From NCBI RefSeq assembly GCF_039954625.1, contig NZ_CP157199.1, positions 2,356,001-2,420,000 on the forward strand: a stretch of DNA of 64,000 bases. The letters are read 5' to 3'. Position 1 is the first letter of the stretch; each line of letters opens with the position of its first letter. The translations under genes were made by a program, and so were the position numbers. Positions 58,185-64,000 of the stretch are shown piece after piece. Source of the stretch: Pontimicrobium sp. SW4 (GTDB lineage Bacteria; Bacteroidota; Bacteroidia; Flavobacteriales; Flavobacteriaceae). Under the pieces are notes generated by a model. The model saw only the letters and a list, made by a program, of their open reading frames with translations. It had not been told where the DNA came from and made no database searches.

Positions 58185-59339
58185 ATGAATTATTTTTCTT
58201 CCAATTTCAAATTAGGTATTCTAGGTGGCGGACAACTTGGTAAGATGTTACTTAATGACACTAGAAAATTCGATATTTACACATGTGTTTTAGACCCTAG
58301 TAGTGAAGCTCCTAGTAAAATTGCCAGTAATGAGTTTGTACAGGGCGATTTAATGGATTTTGATACAGTGTACCAATTTGGTAAAAAAGTAGATGTATTA
58401 ACTATTGAAATTGAAAATGTAAATGTAGATGCTCTTGAAAAGTTGGAAAAGGAAGGCACAAAAGTGTTTCCATCAGCTAAAACTCTACGTACTATTCAAA
58501 ATAAAGCAAAACAAAAACTATTTTATGTAGATAACAATTTGCCTACTGCTCCTTTTTCTAGATTTGCTTACAAAGATGAGATATTTACAGCAATTGAACA
58601 CGAATCTTTAGAGTTTCCTTTTGTTTGGAAAAGTGCACAATTTGGATATGATGGTACAGGTGTTAAAGTTGTACGTTCGCATTCTGATTTGGATGAATTA
58701 CCAAATGTAGAATGTATTACAGAAATATTAATACCATTTAAAAACGAGCTTTCAGTAATTGTTGCCAGAAACGTAGATGGAAACGTAAAAGTGTATCCTG
58801 TAGTTGAAATGGAGTTTCATCCTGAAGCTAACCAAGTAGAATATGTTATTTGTCCAGCAAGAATCTCTAAAGAAGTCGCTTTAAAAGCAGAATTAATAGC
58901 TTTAAAGACCTCTGCTGCCTTTAAACATGTTGGCTTATTAGCTGTAGAAATGTTTCAAACTAAAGATGACGAAATTTTAATAAACGAAGTGGCTCCCAGA
59001 CCACATAACTCTGGCCATCATACAATAGAAGCTAGTTACACATCGCAGTTTGAACAACACATAAGAGCTGTTTTAGGCTTACCTTTAGGGAAAACGGATA
59101 GTAAAGTTGGCGGCATTATGGTAAACTTAGTTGGTGCTGAAGGATATACTGGAGATGTAGTCTATAAAAATATTGAACAAATTATGACTATGGATGGTGT
59201 AACACCACATATTTATGGTAAAAAACAAACACGTCCTTTTCGAAAAATGGGTCATGTAACTATAGTTCATGAAGATATAAATGAAGCACGTAAGATTGCA
59301 GCCGATGTTAAAAAGAAAATTAAAGTAATAAGCGAATAA
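58185..59339 (+). CDS. purK: N5-carboxyaminoimidazole ribonucleotide synthase
   Basis: A 384-residue ATP-grasp enzyme that carboxylates aminoimidazole ribonucleotide with bicarbonate and ATP in purine synthesis. The N-terminal LGILGGGQLGKMLLNDTRKF, FPFVWKSAQFGYDGTGVKVV and NEVAPRPHNSGHHTIEASYT blocks are hallmarks. purE follows after one base. Confidence 0.96.
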   Translation: MNYFSSNFKLGILGGGQLGKMLLNDTRKFDIYTCVLDPSSEAPSKIASNEFVQGDLMDFDTVYQFGKKVDVLTIEIENVNVDALEKLEKEGTKVFPSAKTLRTIQNKAKQKLFYVDNNLPTAPFSRFAYKDEIFTAIEHESLEFPFVWKSAQFGYDGTGVKVVRSHSDLDELPNVECITEILIPFKNELSVIVARNVDGNVKVYPVVEMEFHPEANQVEYVICPARISKEVALKAELIALKTSAAFKHVGLLAVEMFQTKDDEILINEVAPRPHNSGHHTIEASYTSQFEQHIRAVLGLPLGKTDSKVGGIMVNLVGAEGYTGDVVYKNIEQIMTMDGVTPHIYGKKQTRPFRKMGHVTIVHEDINEARKIAADVKKKIKVISE

Positions 59340-59340
59340 T

Positions 59341-59826
59341 ATGGCACAAGTAGGAATAATTATGGGAAGTAATAGTGATCTTCCTGTTATGCAAGAAGCA
59401 ATAGATATTTTAAAAGGTTTTGATATTGAAGTTGAAGTCGATATTGTTTCAGCTCATAGAACACCCGAAAAAATGTTTGATTACGGTAAAAATGCACATA
59501 GCAGAGGCATTAAAGTTATTATTGCAGGCGCTGGAGGCGCAGCTCATTTACCCGGAATGATTGCTTCACTATCTCCATTACCAGTCATTGGTGTTCCGGT
59601 AAAATCAAGAAATTCTATTGATGGTTGGGATTCTGTACTATCTATTTTACAAATGCCTGGAGGAGTTCCAGTAGCTACTGTTGCTTTAAATGGTGCTAAA
59701 AATGCAGGTATTTTAGCAGCTCAAATTATTGGTGCTTCAGATAAATGTGTCCTTGATAAAATGATTGTTTTTAAAGAAGGTCTTAAGGCAAAAGTTATTG
59801 ATGCTGCAAAATCTATAAAACAATAA
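59341..59826 (+). CDS. purE: N5-carboxyaminoimidazole ribonucleotide mutase
   Basis: A 161-residue class I PurE. It moves the carboxylate made by PurK to the ring carbon. Signature blocks: IMGSNSDLPVMQEAIDIL, VSAHRTPEKMFDYGKNAHSR, AGAGGAAHLPGMIASLSPLP and VPVKSRNSIDGWDSVLSILQ. It ends with a strong terminator, so purK-purE is a two-gene operon. Confidence 0.97.
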   Translation: MAQVGIIMGSNSDLPVMQEAIDILKGFDIEVEVDIVSAHRTPEKMFDYGKNAHSRGIKVIIAGAGGAAHLPGMIASLSPLPVIGVPVKSRNSIDGWDSVLSILQMPGGVPVATVALNGAKNAGILAAQIIGASDKCVLDKMIVFKEGLKAKVIDAAKSIKQ

Positions 59827-59849
59827 AACCCCAAGCGAGTTGGGGTTTT
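59825..59849 (+). terminator. Terminator behind purE
   Basis: AAAACCCCAA / TTGGGGTTTT with loop GCGAG; the T-run is formed by the end of the 3' arm. The remaining 200 bases before the peptidase gene hold nothing recognised. Confidence 0.85.
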
Positions 59850-60052
59850 ACAATTGCTATTAATCAACTATTTTTAAGAACCTAAAAGACTCTCTGAAAA
59901 AATATCGGCGAAAGTAATATTTTTTAAACAACCACCTAATTTATTAATGTTAATATTCATGAAATCAATTAGTTATAAAGAAAAATATTACAATTAACAA
60001 TAATTACAATTGAATCTATTACAGTATTTTTAATAATTTCCTTACATCTAAA

Positions 60053-62098
60053 ATGAACGTTCTAAATCAACCCTTTTCAACCCCTTTCAATACAGCTCCA
60101 TTTTCTAAGATATCTAATAAAGATTTCCTCCCTGCATTTAAGATTGCAATAGAAAAAGCTAAAAAAGAAATAAATTCAATTACGTCAAATTTAGAAGCTC
60201 CTTCATTTAAAAATACCATAGAAGCCTTAGAATATTCAGGTCAAGAATTAGATAGAATATCGAGCATCTTTTTTAACCTAAATTCTGCTGAAACTAATGA
60301 CGAGATTCAAAAAATAGCACAAGAAGTATCTCCTTTATTATCTGAATTTGGGAATGATATCACTTTAAACGAAGATTTATTTAAACGCATAAAAACAGTT
60401 TACGATTCTAAACCAAAAAATTTAACCGAAGAACAAAAAACACTACTTGATAAACGTTACAAGAGTTTTTCTAGAAATGGCGCTAATCTTACTGATGATA
60501 AAAAAGAGCAATTACGCGCTATTGATAAAGAGTTAAGCCAATTAAAATTAAAATTTGGTGAAAATGTGTTAGCAGAAACTAATAAGTTTGAAATGCTAAT
60601 TACAAATGAAAATGATTTATCTGGTTTGCCTGATGGCGCAAAGGAAGCTGCAAAACAATTAGCAGAAAGCAAAGATAAAGAGGGCTGGATGATAACGCTT
60701 GATTATCCTAGTTACATCCCTTTTATGACGTATGCTAATAATCGTGAGATACGACAAAAACTATCATTAGCATTTGGCAGTAAAGCCTTTAAAAATGATG
60801 AATTAGATAATCAAGACATCGTTATTAAAATTGCAAACCTTCGTTTTAAACGCGCACAATTATTAGGTTATAAAACACATGCGCATTTTGTATTGGAAGA
60901 ACGAATGGCTAAAACCCCTGAAAAGGTTGAAAATTTCTTAAATGAATTGCTAGAAAAAGCAAAACCAGCAGCAGAAAAAGAATTTTCGAAGCTAGAGGGT
61001 TTTGCCAAAGATTTAGATAAAATTGATAGACTTGAGAAATGGGATTCAAGTTATTATGCAGAAAAATTAAAACAAAAACTTTTTGATTTAGACGATGAAC
61101 AACTTAAACCCTATTTTAAACTAGAAAATGTGATTAATGGTGCATTTACAGTAGCCAATAAACTCTTCGATTTAAGATTTGAGGAAATTAAAGATAAGAA
61201 TGCTATAGATTATATTGATAAATATCATGACGATGTGTTAACTTATAAAGTAACTGACAGTAATGATAATTTAGTATCCATTTTTTACGCAGATTTTTTC
61301 CCAAGACCAGGAAAACGTAATGGGGCGTGGATGACCTCTTTTAAACCTCAATATATTCAAAATGGTAAAGAAGAGCGACCACATGTATCTATTGTGTGTA
61401 ATTTCACTAAACCTACAAAAAGCAAACCGTCGCTCCTAACCTTTAACGAAGTTACGACTTTATTTCACGAGTTTGGTCATGCACTTCATGGTATGCTCGC
61501 CAACACGACTTATCCTAGTCTATCAGGAACAAGCGTCTATTGGGACTTTGTCGAATTACCAAGTCAAGTAATGGAAAATTGGTGTTACGAAAAAGAAGCT
61601 TTAGAATTGTTTGCAAAACACTACGAGACCAATGAAGTGATTCCGATGAATTTAGTGAACAAAATTAAGGAATCTGCAACCTTTCATGAAGGCATGCAAA
61701 CGCTTCGTCAGATAAGTTTTGGATTACTAGATATGAGTTGGCATGGACTAGACCCAACAGGAATTTCTGATGTGAAAGCACAAGAAATAAAGGCATTTGG
61801 TGACACACTATTATATCCCGATGTAGCAGAAAACTGTATGAGTACAGCTTTTGCACATATTTTTCAAGGAGGCTATTCTTCTGGATATTATAGCTACAAG
61901 TGGGCTGAAGTGTTGGATGCTGATGCTTTTGAATACTTTAAAGAAGAAGGTGTTTTCGATAAAACAGTTGCCAATAAATTTAAAGACCACGTATTGTCCC
62001 AAGGAGGCACTGAAGATCCAATGGTATTGTACAAACGTTTTCGTGGTCAAGAACCAAAACCTGAAGCTTTGTTGAGGCGTGCTGGGTTGTTGAAATAA
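60053..62098 (+). CDS. M3-family metallopeptidase (oligopeptidase A / Dcp type)
   Basis: A 681-residue zinc oligopeptidase without signal peptide, so probably cytoplasmic. The zinc site is TLFHEFGHALHGML, with HEFGH at 472-476, followed by the third ligand region VELPSQVMENWCYEKEAL. The length and N-terminal part (FSKISNKDFLPAFKIAIEKA) fit the M3A group (PrlC/Dcp), which degrades short peptides; the exact subgroup cannot be fixed. Confidence 0.94.
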   Translation: MNVLNQPFSTPFNTAPFSKISNKDFLPAFKIAIEKAKKEINSITSNLEAPSFKNTIEALEYSGQELDRISSIFFNLNSAETNDEIQKIAQEVSPLLSEFGNDITLNEDLFKRIKTVYDSKPKNLTEEQKTLLDKRYKSFSRNGANLTDDKKEQLRAIDKELSQLKLKFGENVLAETNKFEMLITNENDLSGLPDGAKEAAKQLAESKDKEGWMITLDYPSYIPFMTYANNREIRQKLSLAFGSKAFKNDELDNQDIVIKIANLRFKRAQLLGYKTHAHFVLEERMAKTPEKVENFLNELLEKAKPAAEKEFSKLEGFAKDLDKIDRLEKWDSSYYAEKLKQKLFDLDDEQLKPYFKLENVINGAFTVANKLFDLRFEEIKDKNAIDYIDKYHDDVLTYKVTDSNDNLVSIFYADFFPRPGKRNGAWMTSFKPQYIQNGKEERPHVSIVCNFTKPTKSKPSLLTFNEVTTLFHEFGHALHGMLANTTYPSLSGTSVYWDFVELPSQVMENWCYEKEALELFAKHYETNEVIPMNLVNKIKESATFHEGMQTLRQISFGLLDMSWHGLDPTGISDVKAQEIKAFGDTLLYPDVAENCMSTAFAHIFQGGYSSGYYSYKWAEVLDADAFEYFKEEGVFDKTVANKFKDHVLSQGGTEDPMVLYKRFRGQEPKPEALLRRAGLLK

Positions 62099-62127
62099 GT
62101 CAATCTGTTTATTCGTTAATTTGGAGT

Positions 62128-62901
62128 ATGAGATTACTTAAAATCATTGGTCATATTCTATTTGTCGTCTTATTAACTATACTAACACAGGTTGGTGGTT
62201 TAATTTGGTTAATCACAATTATAACATCATCAAAGATAAAAAAGAAAAAACGATTAGTTTTTCCTTTACTCTACTTAACTTTTAATATTTTAATAATCCC
62301 TCCAATTGCTAAATTATTTGGACGCGAAAGACTTCCAGTTTTTAGTGAAAACGTAAAACCAAGAAATTGGGTTTATCCTCTATTATTTAGAAATTATGTA
62401 AATCCAAACTTAAAAAATTTATTATTTGAAGATTCCAGTAAAAATGAAATAAATATTACATATCTAGATGCCAATTTTCCTTTTATTAATGGTTTCCCTC
62501 TATTACCTCACCTTAGCCACAACGATGGAAAAAAGATTGACATATCTTTTATGTATTTAGACAAAGAAGGAAAACCAACTAATAAAAAACCTTCGGTCTC
62601 TGGGTACGGTTTCTTTTCTAATTCTGAAGATAATTATTCAAATTCTACTTGTCTTGAAAAAGGATATTGGCAATATGATTACCCTAAATATCTAACTTTT
62701 GGGACTATTAATGAGCTTGCTCTTGACGAAAAGGTTACAAAAAAACTAATTCAAAATCTCATTGCTTCTCCTATAACTCAAAAGATATTTATTGAACCTC
62801 ACCTAAAGCAGTCATTAGGTTTATCTAACGAATCAAAAATTAGATTTCATGGTTGTGGAGCGGTTAGACATGATGATCATATTCATTTACAAATAAAATA
62901 A
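62128..62901 (+). CDS. Membrane-anchored protein with LAS (MepA-like) metallopeptidase motifs
   Basis: A 257-residue protein with two N-terminal hydrophobic segments (about 8-32 and 45-62) and a soluble C-terminal domain. SHNDGKKID contains His131 and Asp138 in the H-X6-D spacing, and RHDDHIHLQI has His251-X-His253, the metal-binding motifs of LAS peptidases (MepA SHQTGLDVDI and HDYHFH, VanY). This suggests a peptidoglycan endopeptidase or carboxypeptidase at the membrane. Overall similarity to MepA was not tested, so the assignment is by motif. Confidence 0.65.
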   Translation: MRLLKIIGHILFVVLLTILTQVGGLIWLITIITSSKIKKKKRLVFPLLYLTFNILIIPPIAKLFGRERLPVFSENVKPRNWVYPLLFRNYVNPNLKNLLFEDSSKNEINITYLDANFPFINGFPLLPHLSHNDGKKIDISFMYLDKEGKPTNKKPSVSGYGFFSNSEDNYSNSTCLEKGYWQYDYPKYLTFGTINELALDEKVTKKLIQNLIASPITQKIFIEPHLKQSLGLSNESKIRFHGCGAVRHDDHIHLQIK

Positions 62902-62926
62902 ACTTTCAATAATTATTGAAAGTTTA
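62899..62926. promoter_or_regulatory. Perfect 28-bp palindrome, operator candidate of the GbsR/MarR gene
   Basis: The perfect 28-bp palindrome contains ACTTTCA-N8-TGAAAGT (62902-62923) and precedes the -7 box of the regulator gene by 10 bases, covering its -33 region. The same 7-8-7 site lies before the next gene. It overlaps the stop codon of the upstream gene and has no T-run behind it. Confidence 0.7.
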
Positions 62927-62936
62927 AAAATTATTG

Positions 62937-62944
62937 TATATTTG
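62937..62944 (+). promoter_or_regulatory. -7 promoter element of the GbsR/MarR gene
   Basis: TATATTTG is a perfect TANNTTTG and ends four bases before the ATG at 62949; a leaderless transcript is predicted. Confidence 0.6.
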
Positions 62945-62948
62945 CCTT

Positions 62949-63452
62949 ATGGAATATCAAGAAGCAAAAGATAAATTTATTGGCACTTGGGGAAGTTTAG
63001 GCTCACTTTGGGGCATAAATAAGGCCATGGCACAGATTCAAGCACTCCTTTTTATTTCTACAAAACCCTTATCAATGGAAGATATTATGGAGCAACTTAA
63101 AATTTCTCGTGGTAATACAAGTATGAATTTAAGACAGCTTATTGATTGGGGAATTGTAACCAAAGAACTCATTCCAGGAGAGCGAAAAGAGTTTTTCACA
63201 ACCGAAAAAGATGTACAAGAACTAACTAGAATTATTGCGAAAGAACGTAGCCGAAGAGAAATTCAACCAGTCATAAAAGTACTTAACGATGTGTCTTCAA
63301 TCAAAGATGATGGTACTGAAAAAACTCAAGAGCTAATTAAACAAACGAAAGCATTGCATGACTTAACCTTTAATGCAGATTCTATGTTAAACAAATTAGT
63401 AACTCAAAAACAAAACTGGTTGACAAAGTCAATCATTAAACTCTTAAACTAA
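62949..63452 (+). CDS. GbsR/MarR-family transcriptional regulator
   Basis: A 167-residue winged-helix regulator. MEYQEAKDKFIGTWGSLGSL opens the GbsR subgroup; the DNA-binding helix-turn-helix is MEDIMEQLKISRGNTSMNLR, and the wing follows with ITKELIPGERKEFFTTEKDV-like sequence. The ATG at 62949 is preferred over one 15 bases upstream because the upstream one lies inside the -7 box. Palindromes before this gene and before the next one suggest that it regulates both. Confidence 0.88.
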   Translation: MEYQEAKDKFIGTWGSLGSLWGINKAMAQIQALLFISTKPLSMEDIMEQLKISRGNTSMNLRQLIDWGIVTKELIPGERKEFFTTEKDVQELTRIIAKERSRREIQPVIKVLNDVSSIKDDGTEKTQELIKQTKALHDLTFNADSMLNKLVTQKQNWLTKSIIKLLN

Positions 63453-63467
63453 AAAAATTTAAACTAT

Positions 63468-63489
63468 ACTTTCAATTTTTTCTGAAAGT
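63468..63489. promoter_or_regulatory. Second ACTTTCA-N8-TGAAAGT palindrome
   Basis: It has the same half-sites and the same 8-base spacing as the site at 62902-62923, although the 8 central bases differ (ATTTTTTC against ATAATTAT). It ends 14 bases before the next ATG. Confidence 0.65.
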
Positions 63490-63503
63490 TTAAAATACAT
63501 AAA

Positions 63504-63839
63504 ATGAAAATACTATACATTCTAAACAAAGCAATATTAATAATAACTGCAATATTATATCTTACACTGTTTCTAGGGCTTTATTCACAAATTGTTTTAG
63601 GTTTAATGCAAGTGTTTACTTCAATTATACTTTTGTTCTATTGGAAAAAAATTAAACAACAATTAAGAATAAAACTATATAAATACTGGATAATCATATC
63701 TATATATGGATTATTATGGCTTATTGATTGGAATGCTTCTATTGAATTATATGTATTTGTTTTTGGAGTTATAGCAATTCCTTTATGCATTGCAGTCTAC
63801 TTTTTATCTATTCTAAACAAAATATATAAGACACAATGA
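63504..63839 (+). CDS. Small membrane protein of unknown function
   Basis: A 111-residue protein with three or four hydrophobic helices (LIITAILYLTLFLGLYSQIV, VFTSIILLFYW, YWIIISIYGLLWLI, ELYVFVFGVIAIPLCIAVYF) and almost no soluble part. No family recognised. Its stop overlaps the start of the following oxidoreductase (ATGA), and it stands under the second palindrome. Confidence 0.75.
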   Translation: MKILYILNKAILIITAILYLTLFLGLYSQIVLGLMQVFTSIILLFYWKKIKQQLRIKLYKYWIIISIYGLLWLIDWNASIELYVFVFGVIAIPLCIAVYFLSILNKIYKTQ

Positions 63840-64000
63840 AAACAATAATTATAGCAGGTGGAAGTGGTTTTTTAGGACAAGTTCTTGAAGACTACTTTAC
63901 ACAAAAAGGTTACAAGCTTATAATTTTAACTAGAAAGCCTAAAAAAGAAAATGACATTTATTGGAATGGAAACGATTTAGGTGAATGGACAATTGCCATA
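63836..64000 (+). CDS. TIGR01777-family NAD-dependent epimerase-like protein, N-terminal part
   Basis: ATG at 63836, open to the window edge (55 residues). IIIAGGSGFLGQVLEDYFTQ is a Rossmann nucleotide-binding motif (GGXGFLG), followed by KGYKLIILTRKP and IYWNGNDLGEW, which fit the TIGR01777 (YfcH/SulA-like) family of SDR proteins. Translation is coupled with the membrane protein gene by a four-base ATGA overlap. Confidence 0.8.
   Translation, partial: MKTIIIAGGSGFLGQVLEDYFTQKGYKLIILTRKPKKENDIYWNGNDLGEWTIAI

Noticed and set aside
62899-62926. The 28-bp palindrome as a terminator of the upstream peptidase-like gene
   Set aside because: The following bases on the plus strand are A-rich, not T-rich, and the half-site repeats before the next gene, so an operator is the better reading.

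Overview
The window is a low-GC chromosomal segment of a member of the Flavobacteriaceae (Bacteroidota). The evidence is two SusC/SusD outer-membrane pairs, promoters of the Bacteroidota type (TTTG, 19 bases, TANNTTTG), almost no Shine-Dalgarno sequences, a fused Hpt-Adk protein, and enolase, citrate synthase and carA placed behind the alpha operon. The genus cannot be fixed from the sequence alone; a marine flavobacterium of the Olleya/Lacinutrix/Winogradskyella type would fit.

Bases 1-21770 (all minus strand, read from right to left) hold the fused str-S10-spc-alpha ribosomal superoperon: rpsL, rpsG, fusA, rpsJ, a 123-base gap with a 16-bp hairpin, then rplC through rplQ including secY, infA, rpmD, rpmJ and rpoA. 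It is driven by a textbook Bacteroidota promoter at 21814-21844. Behind it come carA, eno, gltA and the 5' part of an arginase-family gene that runs off the left edge. Clear hairpins lie behind rplQ, carA, eno and gltA.

Bases 21941-33242 (plus strand) hold outer-membrane genes: an Omp85-like barrel with a TTG start, then two susC-susD pairs. The two susC genes share an almost identical 50-base promoter/leader and N-terminal 110 codons, but differ beyond that.

Bases 33323-47335 are mixed housekeeping and accessory genes: rlmB, a rhomboid protease, rarA, a coiled-coil secreted protein, a HAD phosphatase, a polysaccharide deacetylase-like protein coupled to radC, a DUF1569-PaiB-amidase-VOC operon, an orphan ORF, an AraC regulator next to a cupin gene, the peptidoglycan-recycling ligase mpl and a TPR protein. 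Several palindromic dispersed repeats sit around mpl.

Bases 47476-53835 encode a 2119-residue alpha-2-macroglobulin with a CNEQ thioester. A SusC-type N-terminal module (carboxypeptidase-regulatory-like domain plus a truncated plug) is embedded at the bait-region position, and a dispersed repeat is carried in frame. This is the most unusual gene in the window.

Bases 53864-64000 carry a secreted DinB-like protein, a DUF4136 lipoprotein, a voltage-gated potassium-channel-like protein, obg, the hpt-adk fusion divergent from purK-purE, an M3 oligopeptidase, a membrane-anchored protein with LAS/MepA-type metallopeptidase motifs, and a GbsR/MarR-type regulator. The regulator's operator-like palindrome (ACTTTCA-N8-TGAAAGT) is repeated in front of the following membrane gene and a TIGR01777 oxidoreductase that runs off the right edge.

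No tRNA, rRNA, CRISPR array, transposase or prophage was seen, and no gene-free stretch exceeds 300 bases. All domain calls are from reading the sequences; no database search was run.
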